Source: Dictyobacter aurantiacus (GTDB taxonomy: Bacteria; Chloroflexota; Ktedonobacteria; Ktedonobacterales; Ktedonobacteraceae). Taken from it: 64,000 nucleotides of DNA. Where the stretch lies: positions 4,960,001-5,024,000 of the forward strand of contig NZ_BIFQ01000001.1 of NCBI RefSeq assembly GCF_003967515.1, read 5' to 3'. The notes below the pieces were generated by a model, which saw only the letters and a list, made by a program, of their open reading frames with translations, was not told where the DNA came from and did not search any database. The position numbers and the translations under genes were made by a program. This document shows positions 25,909 to 35,352 of the stretch, piece after piece. Position 1 is the stretch's first letter. Each line of letters opens with the position of its first letter.

Positions 25909-25954
25909 TCAAAACAGGACCAGCTGCCTGATCGCTTACGATGAGGCAGGCTGG
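25909..25954 (-). terminator. Intrinsic terminator of the AlkZ-like gene
   Basis: Read leftward, CCAGCCTGCCT pairs with AGGCAGCTGG around a 14-base loop and is followed by TCCTGTTTTG. It starts 10 bp past the stop at 25964. Confidence 0.6.
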
Positions 25955-25963
25955 ATCTGGATC

Positions 25964-27085
25964 TTATGCATATTCCAGCACGACCGTCTTCTTGAAGTGG
26001 AGGCCGAGCCGTTCCGCCTCGACCTCAATTCCTTTTTGGATCGCGGCGCTGGCGGGGGAGAACATATTCACTTTGACGATGGTATGTGCGCGTTTGACGG
26101 TCGAGCTCCAGATGCCCTGGATGGAGCCGTTGATCAGGATGACCGCGAAGGTCCAGCCTTGCAGATTGAAGACTTTGCGCTTGTGGACCTGGGCGAGCAG
26201 GGCTTCGCAATCGCGCGGCGCTCCGATCGTGTAGGCATCGAATAAGGGGAGCAGGTGGATCTGCTCTGTGGGTTCAATGCTTTGCATGAGCGGCAGCGTC
26301 TCACGCAGGGCGAAGGCTCGCCATCCTTCGACCTCGACTTCGACCAGCTCCGCCGCCAGCGACTGGAAGGTCTGCCTGGCGCTGGTCTTTGTAGCTCCCC
26401 ACCAGAAGGCAAAATCGTTTGAGGTTGCCGGACCATACGCCCGCAGGTAGCGCCGGGCGATCTCCTGCAGCGCCAGCTGCGGCTCGATGGGCTGCCACTC
26501 ACCCATCCATCCCCTGGGATTCATGAAGGTGACCGTCTTCCCCTGGCCGGGTCCGAAACACAGATCTCCGCGATAGGCCGATGGCTTCAAGGGGGTTCCC
26601 CAGCTGGAAGAGAGGATCAGGTCGCGCAGGTGCGCCATCCCCGTATGGCTGGCGACCGCGTCAGCCAGCTGCAGACGTGTCAGTGGTCCCTGCTCCAAAA
26701 CGTGTGGAATCGCCAGCAGAAAAGCCTCCTGCTGCGCGCTCGAGAGGCCAAACTCAGCGAAATAATTCGACCAGCTTTCGCTATGCTGCCAGTCGCGGGC
26801 CGCTAGATACAGAGGGAGTTCGCTGGTGGCAAGCAGGTGGATGGTGCCGCGCATAGCCCAGGTCTTCACCAGGGTATGGTCCTGCCACAGCGCCGCCTGG
26901 ACATCACTGGAAGCAAAACCTTCCACACGGGTACACATCGCCAGCTCGGCGGCCGACATCACCTGTGCCTGAATCCCGGCCGGACGCGTCACGGCCTGCA
27001 TAAAATCACGCGAGGAGAAACGGGGGGAGAGGCCGTGTTGCGCCAGGCGCCAGGCATGCACCTGGCGCCATTGCAGTGCTGTCAT
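25964..27085 (-). CDS. HTH_42-family DNA glycosylase (AlkZ/AlkX-like)
   Basis: 373 residues from ATG 27085 with GAAAGGATTGA upstream. Winged-helix architecture of the HTH_42 family. The Q-x-Q catalytic motif is present as IQAQ (Gln39, Gln41). MRGTIHLL and YRGDLCFGP are typical internal landmarks, and the C-terminal part carries LPLFDAYTIG and INGSIQGIW. Family members excise alkylated bases or unhook interstrand crosslinks. Given the intact Q-x-Q, activity is likely, but which lesion cannot be told. Confidence 0.88.
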   Translation of the reverse strand: MTALQWRQVHAWRLAQHGLSPRFSSRDFMQAVTRPAGIQAQVMSAAELAMCTRVEGFASSDVQAALWQDHTLVKTWAMRGTIHLLATSELPLYLAARDWQHSESWSNYFAEFGLSSAQQEAFLLAIPHVLEQGPLTRLQLADAVASHTGMAHLRDLILSSSWGTPLKPSAYRGDLCFGPGQGKTVTFMNPRGWMGEWQPIEPQLALQEIARRYLRAYGPATSNDFAFWWGATKTSARQTFQSLAAELVEVEVEGWRAFALRETLPLMQSIEPTEQIHLLPLFDAYTIGAPRDCEALLAQVHKRKVFNLQGWTFAVILINGSIQGIWSSTVKRAHTIVKVNMFSPASAAIQKGIEVEAERLGLHFKKTVVLEYA

Positions 27086-27135
27086 CTTCAATCCTTTCAA
27101 GGCGCGAGTACCTACATACAGGAGACCCGCGAGCC

Positions 27136-27708
27136 TCAGCTAGCAGGTTCTTCCTTCGCCCACGCGACCCAGTCGAGCGCCTCGCCCGGGATGCCATGCT
27201 GACCAAGGAAGAGGCTCAGCTGGGCCGTGTGTTCCTGCACGTGTCGCAGCGTCATGATCTGCAATTCCAGGTAGCTCATGCTTCGTTCCTTCAACCAGGG
27301 ATAGGAGACGACCTGGCGCGCCTGCTCGTCCGTCAGCTGCGATAGCCGGGTACAGCACTTCTGGCGCGTCTCTTTCAGATAGACATGTAGCTCCTCCCTG
27401 CTATAGGGCCGTTCGGGTAGCGCCTCTATGGAATCTATCTCTCCCTGGACAAATGGAGCCGGGGGAGCAAAATCCTCCTCAGGGAGACCTGAGAGATACA
27501 GGTCGAAAAAGACCAGCGTGTGAAAGGTGACATACCAGAACTCCGCGAACCGCGGCGGGAACCACTCTGGCGGTGGCTCACTCCAGAGACGCGCACTCCA
27601 CAGCGCATCCGGGCAGGCCAGCAGGGCGTTCTCCAGCATATCGACGGCCGCCCCGAACTGCCTCCACAGGGCAGTGTAGAACATCGTATCCATTGCCTGT
27701 TCAGCCAT
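27136..27708 (-). CDS. DinB-like metal-binding protein
   Basis: 190 residues from ATG 27708 (AAAGGAGG 7 bases upstream). Four-helix DinB/YfiT fold with metal-ligand histidines in TFHTLVFFDLYL and HVQEHTAQLSLFL. Such proteins often act as thiol-dependent transferases; the substrate is unknown. The gene lies 50 bp upstream of the glycosylase gene on the same strand and may be cotranscribed. Confidence 0.88.
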   Translation of the reverse strand: MAEQAMDTMFYTALWRQFGAAVDMLENALLACPDALWSARLWSEPPPEWFPPRFAEFWYVTFHTLVFFDLYLSGLPEEDFAPPAPFVQGEIDSIEALPERPYSREELHVYLKETRQKCCTRLSQLTDEQARQVVSYPWLKERSMSYLELQIMTLRHVQEHTAQLSLFLGQHGIPGEALDWVAWAKEEPAS

Positions 27709-27830
27709 AATATTGCCTCCTTTTTCTCTTCTCTCCTCACAGACTACCACCAAAAGCGGCAAAATTACGCCCTAATAACGCGGCTGCTGCCCAAAACCGC
27801 CTCTCCCGCCTTTTTCATGGTACTGGCGAG

Positions 27831-28685
27831 TTAGCACCACAGAGCGGACACGCGTGCCGTCTCGTGCCGGCTCTGCTCGCGGCCAATGTTGGCGGCGATC
27901 TCGCGCAGGGAGGGGTCGAGCGCGTTGCCACCGACGCTGGCCAGAGCCGCCTTCATCTCTTCACCGGGCATGATTACCTCGATCTGCGCTCCCTGGCGCT
28001 TCACACGCTCGATCTGCTCATCCAGGCTTTCGATTGTCGCGAATGGAGGATTATCGGGCTGCAGCAGCAGAATCTTGTCGAAGCCAGCGGCCAGGTCTAG
28101 ATTGGCCATTGAATAGCAGCCACCATCGATATAGCGACGCTGCTTGATCGTGGTCGGCGGCCACACATAGGGGACCGCGCTGCTCGCCATCACCGCGTCG
28201 ACCAGCTCAACCCCCGAGTCGCGCCTGAAAACGGTCCGCTCACCGCTCACCGCGTCAACGGCCACGATCGCCAATGGACTCTGCGGCCAGCTCCGCACCG
28301 GCAGGCGCGAAACGATCACCTCCCGGCGCTCGGACTCAGGCGGCGTTGGCGCGGCCAGTGACAGGGCGCCGATGCGCTGCATGATCTCCGTGCTGCTCCC
28401 TCCCTCCTGGAAGGCGCGCGCGCAATCCGTGATCATCTTCTGGAAGTCCGCCTGCGGCGCCAGCTCATGAGCCTGTAGCGCCGGATCAACCTGCCGCTGG
28501 AAGAGCTCCTGCATTGATAGACCACTGGTGATCTGCGCTGCCACATTGGCGCCCGCCGACGTTCCCACGAACAGATCCGCGTCACGCACATCGATCCCCG
28601 CTTCCGCCAGCCCCGCGATGATCCCGGTCTCCCAGGCGATCCCCGCCACACCCCCACCGCCAAGTACTAATGCATACGTTGTCAT
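27831..28685 (-). CDS. Patatin-like phospholipase
   Basis: 284 residues. Oxyanion loop GGGGVAGIAWETG near residue 9, nucleophile elbow GTSAG at about 41-45, and the second catalytic residue in DGGCYSMANLDLA at about 187. The family hydrolyses acyl esters of lipids using a Ser-Asp dyad. No signal peptide, so cytosolic. Length is normal for bacterial RssA-type patatins. Confidence 0.92.
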   Translation of the reverse strand: MTTYALVLGGGGVAGIAWETGIIAGLAEAGIDVRDADLFVGTSAGANVAAQITSGLSMQELFQRQVDPALQAHELAPQADFQKMITDCARAFQEGGSSTEIMQRIGALSLAAPTPPESERREVIVSRLPVRSWPQSPLAIVAVDAVSGERTVFRRDSGVELVDAVMASSAVPYVWPPTTIKQRRYIDGGCYSMANLDLAAGFDKILLLQPDNPPFATIESLDEQIERVKRQGAQIEVIMPGEEMKAALASVGGNALDPSLREIAANIGREQSRHETARVSALWC

Positions 28686-28809
28686 TGTTATATTCCTTCA
28701 TTCCGCTTGAAGCCAGAAAAAAATAGAACAATGTCTGTCTCTCCGACATTTTGTACATCGTTCGGTAATAGAATAGCATACCCCATCTAGAAAGTCAGAT
28801 GGCGATAAC

Positions 28810-28923
28810 GTAGATTCGGGCCTTGCGCCCGATTTCGCCCTCCATTCGATTATGCATTAATAACATGACTTTTCTGATTATAAAATGCATAGAGGAAAAA
28901 TCAGGCGCAAGACCCGAATCTGC
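28810..28923. repeat. Paired family A hairpins in inverted order
   Basis: 28810-28832 (GTAGAT, arms TCGGGC/GCCCGA) and its inverted partner 28901-28923 (GCAGAT, arms TCGGGT/GCCTGA) flank 68 bp of AT-rich DNA. In the partner two pairs became G-T wobbles rather than mismatches. The right one starts 23 bp past the FNT stop. Confidence 0.8.
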
Positions 28924-28945
28924 CTTATACGCTTCTTTTTGTTTT

Positions 28946-29878
28946 TCAGGGTTTGACACCACCGTATCCGTTGCCCAGCTTCTCCGAGGCGACCTGGGCA
29001 AAGTTGAGCACCGCCACCAGCGAGACGCCGCCGAGGATATTGCCTATGAGCGTCGGAAGCATAAAGCCACCCAGGTAGGTGAGCCAGGAGATGATCCCCT
29101 TATTGACAAGGTAGAGCACATCCACGGACCCCGCGATGATGTGGGCGAAGCCTCCAAGCGCGACCACGTAAGTGATCATGATGATCACGTGCAGTCGCGT
29201 ATCACCTGAATTGGGCAGCAGCCAGACCATGAGCGCGATCAGCCAGCCGGCAAAAATGCCGCGTAGCACGACCAGGCCAAAGCCACCACGCAGCGAGTGC
29301 ATGGAGACCTGCGCGAAGGCATGCTGAATCGGCGGCGTGAATATCTCCGTATGGGAGATCACCCAGGCGAAGATCAGCGCGCCACAGAGATTGGCCAGCA
29401 GCACGATCGCCCACAGGCGGGCGACGCGCAAGATCATGTGCCGATTAAAGTGCGCCAGCAGAGGGAGAATCGCCGTCAGGGTGTTCTCGGTAAAGAGCTG
29501 TTGCCGCCCCAGCACGACGATTAAGAAGCCGACGCAATAGCCAAGGTTCTCCAGCAACGGACCCCAGGGGGCGTTGGGTGGCAGACAGGCATGAATGAGC
29601 CCCTGCGTCACCAGTGAGAAGCCCATTGATAGCCCCGCTCCCAATCCCGAGAGGGCCAGGGCGGCGGGCGAACGCCTTAACTCACGTTCGCCCTCCTCGC
29701 GAATCGTTTCGTGAACCACGACCGCGCTCATGCGGCTACGCTTCACCACCTCTTTGCGCTCGCCGGTATTTAATGATGGTACGACAGGTGACGATACCGC
29801 CACCAATTCTGGCTCAGATGCCATTCTATCAACTTCAGCCGGCTCTTTTGCCAGCGCAATCTGCTGCTCATCCTCCAT
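28946..29878 (-). CDS. Formate/nitrite transporter (FNT) family channel
   Basis: 310 residues from ATG 29878 (GGGAGG upstream). A charged N-terminal tail of about 80 residues precedes six membrane helices (about 90-300). FNT landmarks: LSGLGAGLSMGFS, ENTLTAILPLL, ANLCGALIFAW, and GGFMLPTLIGNILGGV near the end. The long cytosolic tail resembles the YfdC subgroup. FNT channels pass small monovalent acids such as formate or nitrite. Confidence 0.9.
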   Translation of the reverse strand: MEDEQQIALAKEPAEVDRMASEPELVAVSSPVVPSLNTGERKEVVKRSRMSAVVVHETIREEGERELRRSPAALALSGLGAGLSMGFSLVTQGLIHACLPPNAPWGPLLENLGYCVGFLIVVLGRQQLFTENTLTAILPLLAHFNRHMILRVARLWAIVLLANLCGALIFAWVISHTEIFTPPIQHAFAQVSMHSLRGGFGLVVLRGIFAGWLIALMVWLLPNSGDTRLHVIIMITYVVALGGFAHIIAGSVDVLYLVNKGIISWLTYLGGFMLPTLIGNILGGVSLVAVLNFAQVASEKLGNGYGGVKP

Positions 29879-30092
29879 AGAAACCTCCCTACAATCATGT
29901 ATTTCATGCGCGGTGAGCAAGGTCATAGTGCCTTGCATCCACCTCTGAGAATAAACCTATCTGGTTTGTACGTATGAAAAAGTGAAAACGTGTCGCGCTT
30001 CTCCATATTCTCAGACCGAGTACTATGCTACCTGGTGGCGAACCTTCAATACATGAGGTGGGGCAAAGGGAACGGCGTTGATTATAGCTTGA

Positions 30093-30362
30093 CACGAAGA
30101 TGTATCCCTGTAGGCGGCATAGGATTGCGGCCTTTCCAATACGGTATTTCTTCTGAAAAGCAGCAATCCGGCCTTGTGCATGCTGCTCTGTTGACGTACG
30201 ATATGCCGAATTTTGCATGGTTATAAGACCGCTTTTCTCGCTTTTTAGGAACGATATCGTACGTGAACGGGTGCGGCATGCACAAGGCCGGATTGCTGCT
30301 TTTATGCATTCTGCGTGTCAACTAGGCCGCAATCCTATGCCGCCTACGGGTACATGATCGTG
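30093..30362. repeat. Repeat family B, full-length nested palindrome (270 bp)
   Basis: Outer arms of about 38 bp include GTAGGCGGCATAGGATTGC (30110-30128) and its inverse (ending 30347). Inside them AGCAATCCGGCCTTGTGCAT and its inverse form a second stem, and GTACGATAT/ATATCGTAC a third. A second full copy with the same internal order lies at 34044-34315. No coding capacity. Confidence 0.9.
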
Positions 30363-30433
30363 TGAGGGGACGCGTCCATCCTTTGCGGGAAGCTTCTCCA
30401 TTTTTCTTGTTGCTTGCTCTAAAGTTGAATGTA

Positions 30434-30456
30434 TCGGGCGCGAGGCCCGAACCTAC
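30434..30456 (-). repeat. Hairpin repeat family A copy
   Basis: On the minus strand GTAGGT, arms TCGGGC/GCCCGA around CTCGC. It lies 24 bp past the stop of the aldo/keto reductase. Confidence 0.75.
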
Positions 30457-30479
30457 GATGGGCGTTAACGTGCCCGGGT

Positions 30480-31463
30480 TTATTGGGCGCCGACGACCGG
30501 ATGGGGTACGTATGGCTCTTCCAGGTAGGTGACCTCTTCGGGTGTCAGGGTGATGGATAGCGCCGCGACGGCCTCTTCCAGGTGCGTGGTCTTTGTGGCC
30601 CCGACGATGGGGGCCGTTACCGGCTGTTTCTGCAGCAGCCAGGCCAGGGCGATGCGCACGCGCGGCACCCCGTGCTTTTCGGCGATCTCCGCCACTCGCT
30701 TGACGATCTGCTGATCGATCTCGGCGGTGGCGTCGTACTTGCGTTTGGCGACCTGGTCGGTTTCGGCGCGCAGCGTGCTTTCCGATGATCCGTCGCGCGT
30801 CAATCTGCCGCCAGCGAGCGGGCTGTAGGGGATCACGCCGATCTTCTCTTCGCGGCACAGCGGCAGCATCTCGCGTTCCTCTTCGCGGTAGATGAGGTTC
30901 AGGTGATTCTGCATCGAGACGAAGCGGGTCCAGTTATGCTTCTCGGCGACGTTGAGCGCCTTCAGGAACTGCCAGGCGAACATGGCGGAGGCGCCGATAT
31001 AGCGGGCCTTGCCGGCCTTGACCACGTCGTGCAGCGCCTCCATTGTCTCCTCGATGGGGGTCTGGTAGTCCCAGCGATGGATCTGGTAGAGGTCCACATA
31101 ATCCGTGCCCAGCCGCTGCAGGCTCTTGTCGATCTCACTCAGGATCGCCTTGCGCGAGAGTCCGGCGCCATTGGGGCCGTCGTGCATCTTGCCGTGTACC
31201 TTGGTGGCGATGACGATCTCATCGCGCTGCGCGAAGTCCTTCAGTGCGCGTCCCACGATCTCTTCGCTCCTGCCGATGGAGTAGACGTTGGCGGTATCGA
31301 AGAAGTTGATCCCCATCTCAAGGGCCTGCTTGATGACCGGGCGGCTGTTCTCCTCGTCGAGCACCCACTTGTGCGTCCAGCGTTCGGCGTCACCGAATCC
31401 CATACAGCCCAGGCAGATGCGCGACACATCCATGCCGGTATGGCCCAGTTTCGTATATTCCAT
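30480..31463 (-). CDS. Aldo/keto reductase
   Basis: 327 residues, TIM barrel. NFFDTANVYSIGRSEE holds the catalytic Asp and Tyr, IATKVHG the Lys, and VDLYQIHRWD the His. The C-terminal NADPH site is IVGATKTTHLEEAV. Closest in style to the YajO/YghZ group acting on small aldehydes. The cupin gene begins upstream with an 18-bp gap, and both are divergent from the AraC-type regulator. Confidence 0.93.
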   Translation of the reverse strand: MEYTKLGHTGMDVSRICLGCMGFGDAERWTHKWVLDEENSRPVIKQALEMGINFFDTANVYSIGRSEEIVGRALKDFAQRDEIVIATKVHGKMHDGPNGAGLSRKAILSEIDKSLQRLGTDYVDLYQIHRWDYQTPIEETMEALHDVVKAGKARYIGASAMFAWQFLKALNVAEKHNWTRFVSMQNHLNLIYREEEREMLPLCREEKIGVIPYSPLAGGRLTRDGSSESTLRAETDQVAKRKYDATAEIDQQIVKRVAEIAEKHGVPRVRIALAWLLQKQPVTAPIVGATKTTHLEEAVAALSITLTPEEVTYLEEPYVPHPVVGAQ

Positions 31464-31481
31464 GTCAGCTTCCTTTCTTGA

Positions 31482-31877
31482 TTAGCCCTGATACTGTTCG
31501 TCGCTGACGTGCTCCAGCCAGTCGACGGCCTTGCCGTTGAGGCGTTCCTGCAGGGCGATGTGCGTCATGGCCGTGGTTGGCGAGGCGCCGTGCCAGTGTT
31601 TCTCACCCGGCTCGAACCAGACCACGTCCCCCGGCCGGATCTCCTCGATCGGACCACCCTCGCGTTGCACGCGGCCACAGCCATACGTTACGATCAGGGT
31701 CTGCCCCAGGGGATGGGTATGCCACGCCGTGCGGGCGCCGGGCTCGAAGGTGACGCTGGCGCCAGCCACGCGTGCCGGATCGGGCGCCTCGATCAGAGGA
31801 TCGATGCGTACCGTGCCGGTAAAATACTCGGCCGGCCCTTTGCCGGAAGGCTGTGAGCCGTTTCTCTTAATATCCAT
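31482..31877 (-). CDS. Cupin-domain protein
   Basis: 131 residues from ATG 31877, with AAGGAGG 10 bases upstream. Single cupin with metal ligands in AWHTHPLGQTLIV (motif 1) and GEKHWHGA (motif 2). Small cupins of this carboxymuconolactone-decarboxylase-associated type often accompany oxidoreductases. The open frame upstream to 32174 has no ribosome site and overlaps the divergent regulator. Confidence 0.9.
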   Translation of the reverse strand: MDIKRNGSQPSGKGPAEYFTGTVRIDPLIEAPDPARVAGASVTFEPGARTAWHTHPLGQTLIVTYGCGRVQREGGPIEEIRPGDVVWFEPGEKHWHGASPTTAMTHIALQERLNGKAVDWLEHVSDEQYQG

Positions 31878-32156
31878 AGTGCTATATCCTCCTTGTTGAA
31901 GTTGTGCATTATTTTTGCATGCTGCATTGTACTTTTTGGCATGCCGCGAACATGCCAGACACGAATGGTCCACCACAAAGTAACCGCTGACCATGCTCCA
32001 ACGTGCTCCGCAGGTGTGAAATTCGTATGTTTCTTGCTGCCTGAGAGTTATTATAGACGCCTTCGCACACAGGGTGATAGAATGATTGTGGAAAATGATT
32101 GTCTGATTCTGCAAATCTTCCAGATGAGCGAGAAAGAAATAGGAGGAGAGGCTGCT

Positions 32157-33107
32157 GTGGATGTCATGACCCACCGTCCGGCGGAACGCGAGACATTGCG
32201 GGCCCGGGCCAATCGTGAAGAACTGGCCGAGCGCATCGGGCGAGCTATCCGCGAAGATGGGAGCATCCAGCCGCTGCCGGGACAGGGGCTGTATCTAGCT
32301 CGCCGCTCCTCACCTCTGGAGCGTGTCCATAGCGTAGTCGAGCCTTCGGTAGCCGTGATTGCCCAGGGCAGCAAGATGGTTATGCTGGGTGAGAGCCGCT
32401 ACCTCTACGATTCCTCGCGCTACCTGCTTACCACGCTCGAACTGCCCCGCGTCAGCCAGATCCTCGAAGCATCGCCGGAGCGGCCCTATCTCAGCCTGCG
32501 TCTGGAATTGCCCCCCACCCTGGTCAGCGCGGTCATGATGGAGGCCGGTCACGCCTCGCTGAAGGATCACGCCGAGGTCAGGGCCATCGACGTCAGCCCG
32601 TTGAATGGCGACCTGCTCGACGCCTTCGTGCGCCTCGTCCGTCTACTGGATTCCCCGACCGAAGCACAGGTTCTGCTACCGCTGATCACGCGCGAGATTG
32701 TCTACCGTCTGCTGGTAGGAGAGCAGGGTGCCCGCCTGCGCCACCTGGCGATGGAGGGAGGCTACACGCCCCACATCGCGACGGCGGTCAGACGCCTGCG
32801 CCAGGGCTTCGATCAGCCCCTGCGCATCGAACTACTGGCGCGCGAACTAGGCATGAGCGTCTCCAGCCTGCAGCACCAGTTCAAGGCTGTCACGGCTATG
32901 AGCCCCTTACAATTCCAGAAGCGGCTCCGCTTGCAGGAGGCGCGCCGCCTGATGCTGAGCGAAGACCTCGACGCGGCCAGCGCCGCCTATCGCGTCGGCT
33001 ACCAGGACGCCTCCCACTTTAACCGCGAATACAAAAGCCTTTTCGGCATCCCTCCTATGCGCGACGTACAACGGCTGCGCGACGCCAGCGGCGCCAGCGT
33101 CGGCTGA
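32157..33107 (+). CDS. AraC-family transcriptional regulator
   Basis: 316 residues from GTG 32157, chosen because AGGAGGAG lies 8 bases upstream; in-frame ATGs at 32124 and 32082 are alternatives. N-terminal AraC_N-type sensor domain (SVAVIAQGSKMVMLG, YLLTTLELP). C-terminal double helix-turn-helix is at about 215-310 (ARELGMSVSSLQHQFKAVTAMSPLQFQKRLRLQEA cut here in meaning as HTH1, then AYRVGYQDASHFNREY as HTH2). It is divergent from the cupin and aldo/keto reductase genes, which it most likely controls. Confidence 0.92.
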   Translation: MDVMTHRPAERETLRARANREELAERIGRAIREDGSIQPLPGQGLYLARRSSPLERVHSVVEPSVAVIAQGSKMVMLGESRYLYDSSRYLLTTLELPRVSQILEASPERPYLSLRLELPPTLVSAVMMEAGHASLKDHAEVRAIDVSPLNGDLLDAFVRLVRLLDSPTEAQVLLPLITREIVYRLLVGEQGARLRHLAMEGGYTPHIATAVRRLRQGFDQPLRIELLARELGMSVSSLQHQFKAVTAMSPLQFQKRLRLQEARRLMLSEDLDAASAAYRVGYQDASHFNREYKSLFGIPPMRDVQRLRDASGASVG

Positions 33108-33178
33108 CGCTTTGCGCCTCACCGTCTCATTGTATTCTGATCGGCATGCTTTTTGTCTGACGAAAGGTGAAAGGTCCG

Positions 33179-33979
33179 ATGACACAGGACAAAACACAGC
33201 TGCGAACCACGTTTGACCAGGATGCTCTGTTGTATGACCAGGCCCGCCCAGGCTATCCCGAAGCCCTTTTTGACGACATCGTGACGCTCTCAGACCTCCC
33301 TCCAGACGGGCGATTGCTTGAAATTGGCTGTGGCACAGGGCAGGCAACGCTTCCACTGGCCCGGCGAGGCTATCACATACTCAGCGTAGAGCTTGGGGCC
33401 AATATGGCCGCCCTCGCCCGCCGTAATCTGGCAGCCTATCCTCGCGTCAGCATACACACCGAAGCGTTTGAAGATTGGCAAGCGGAGGAGGAAGCGTTTG
33501 ATCTCGCCTTTTCCGCCACGGCCTTTCATTGGATCGATCCCGCCATCTCCTATCCGAAAATAGCACGGATCCTTAAGCCATCTGGCTCTATCGCCTTGTT
33601 CTGGCATGTGCATGTTCAGAGTGAGGCTTCGCAAGGCTTTTTTGAGGAAGTGCAGCAGATCTATCAGCCACTGGTTCCTGAACAGGGAGATAAATATGGT
33701 CCGCTACTGTGGCCGCACGCGGTTCCGGAGCCAGTCAAGGCAGAAATAGAGCAGACGGGCCTCTTTCGGGATGTGGCGGTACGCCGCTATCACTGGGATG
33801 TCAGCTACGACGCAGCCAGCTATCTGCGCCTGCTGGACACCTATTCCAACCATAGAATATTAGAGAAGGACCGCCATGACCGCCTCTTTGACGGGATCGC
33901 TGATCTAATCAATACTCGCTACCACGGACGCATCACCAAAGGATACCTTGCCATCCTGTATGTGGCGCGGCGAAAATGA
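33179..33979 (+). CDS. Class I SAM-dependent methyltransferase
   Basis: 266 residues from ATG 33179 (AAAGG upstream). Motif I LEIGCGTGQATL, the acidic end of motif II in VELGANMAAL, and FSATAFHWID matching the trans-aconitate/UbiE-like group. The N-terminal FDQDALLYDQARPGYPE is typical of that group. Methyl acceptor unknown. Confidence 0.92.
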   Translation: MTQDKTQLRTTFDQDALLYDQARPGYPEALFDDIVTLSDLPPDGRLLEIGCGTGQATLPLARRGYHILSVELGANMAALARRNLAAYPRVSIHTEAFEDWQAEEEAFDLAFSATAFHWIDPAISYPKIARILKPSGSIALFWHVHVQSEASQGFFEEVQQIYQPLVPEQGDKYGPLLWPHAVPEPVKAEIEQTGLFRDVAVRRYHWDVSYDAASYLRLLDTYSNHRILEKDRHDRLFDGIADLINTRYHGRITKGYLAILYVARRK

Positions 33980-34043
33980 CAAAGGAACAACCTCCATATC
34001 AACCCGAAACGTTGTTAAGAACGCATGTGAACGGTCCCCCCCA

Positions 34044-34315
34044 CACGGTCATGCCCCCGTAGGCGGCATAGGATTGCGGACTTTTCAATACGGTATTTCT
34101 TCTGAAAAGCAGCAATCCGGCCTTGTGCATGCTGCTCTGTTGACGTACGATATGTTGGCTTTTGCATGTCCATAGGAACGCTTTTCTCGCTTTTTAGGTA
34201 CGATATCATACGTGAACGGGTGCGATATGCACAAGGCCGGATTGCTGCGTGGGAGGCACGCCAGCGTCTCAAGAAAGCCGCAATCCTATGCCGCCTATAG
34301 GGAAACATTTGCGTG
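34044..34315. repeat. Repeat family B, second full-length copy
   Basis: Same orientation and internal order as 30093-30362: outer GTAGGCGGCATAGGATTGC arm at 34059, inner AGCAATCCGGCCTTGTGCAT stem, and inverted arm ending about 34297 with a GGGAAACATTTGCGTG tail. Differences from the first copy are scattered substitutions plus a changed segment near the right arm. Confidence 0.9.
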
Positions 34316-34393
34316 TGAAACAAGGGCTTGCATATGACGTAACGTCATGGGTTAGACTCGTAGGGTCGGCTTGTAGCTGGAAAGGAGTATCCC

Positions 34394-35287
34394 TTGCAAT
34401 TACACATTATCGATGCCGAGTCTATCTATCGACGTTTGCTTGACAGTGCCAGCGCGCAGGAACGCGAGGCCATCTATCGGCGGGAACTGCTGGCCCCGTT
34501 TGCAGGTATGGCGCGCATTTATGGCGGAGGTGACGATCTCCTGACCTGGGCGAAAACGTGGACTTTCTATACCCCGGAAGATTTTGACGGGGAGCAGCGT
34601 CCCGTCATCGAAGAGATGGTCAGGCGACTGAGCGATGAGGGAGCGTGGCAGCAGTCTATGGCCGCGCTTGAACGTGGTATCGCCTGCTTCTCCCCCTACA
34701 CTGATCGTATTGCGCTGGACACCATCAACTGCGCCGTGGTGCTCACGAAGCACAATAGTGCCATGCCTGGTCGAGGCTATGCCGGATTTGGCGGTCTCCC
34801 TGGCTATCTTATGGTCTCGCTCAGCCTCGTCGATGACTATACCCTGCCGCGCATCGGGCCAGCGTCGGTGCACGAGCTCAACCACAACGTCCGTTTCAAG
34901 ATCGTGCCCTTCCTGCCCATGCAGGTGACGGTCGCTGATTACATTATCGCCGAAGGGCTGGCGGAAGCGTTCGCGGCCGAGCTCTTTGGCGAGGAACTGG
35001 TCGGATACTATGTCACCGATTTCAACGAAGATGAACTGACCACGGCCCGGCGTGTCATCGGTGGCGCGCTTGACGTTAGCGGTTTCGATGCGGTACGTGG
35101 CTACATATTCGGCGATGCCATTACCGCGAGCTGGGGATTGCCCAGAGCTGGCATTCCCGATTTTGCCGGCTACGCCATCGGCTATCGCGTTGTGCGGCAA
35201 TATCTCCAGCGCACAGGTAGATCAGTCGCCGAAGCCACCTTCCTCCCCTCACGCGAGATTATCGCCGAGTCCGGCTTTTTCGCATAG
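34394..35287 (+). CDS. DUF2268 putative Zn metallopeptidase
   Basis: 297 residues from a TTG start with AAAGGAG 6 bases upstream. The HExxH zinc motif is HELNH (about residue 160), followed by a downstream Glu in IIAEGLAEAFAAELFG, as in gluzincin-like DUF2268 proteins. No signal peptide; cytosolic. A very strong terminator follows. Confidence 0.87.
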   Translation: MQLHIIDAESIYRRLLDSASAQEREAIYRRELLAPFAGMARIYGGGDDLLTWAKTWTFYTPEDFDGEQRPVIEEMVRRLSDEGAWQQSMAALERGIACFSPYTDRIALDTINCAVVLTKHNSAMPGRGYAGFGGLPGYLMVSLSLVDDYTLPRIGPASVHELNHNVRFKIVPFLPMQVTVADYIIAEGLAEAFAAELFGEELVGYYVTDFNEDELTTARRVIGGALDVSGFDAVRGYIFGDAITASWGLPRAGIPDFAGYAIGYRVVRQYLQRTGRSVAEATFLPSREIIAESGFFA

Positions 35288-35303
35288 GAAGCGAAAAGAA
35301 CAG

Positions 35304-35352
35304 AGAAGGGCCCGGAATGGGCGGTTTTTATCCGCCCATTCCGGGCCCTTCT
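35304..35352 (+). terminator. Long perfect hairpin terminator
   Basis: A 21-bp perfect stem (AGAAGGGCCCGGAATGGGCG and one more pair) with loop TTTTTAT, 16 bp past the DUF2268 stop. Confidence 0.75.

Noticed and set aside
31893..32156. N-terminal extension of the AraC regulator
   Set aside because: The open frame begins at TTG without a ribosome site; the strong AGGAGGAG signal supports GTG 32157.
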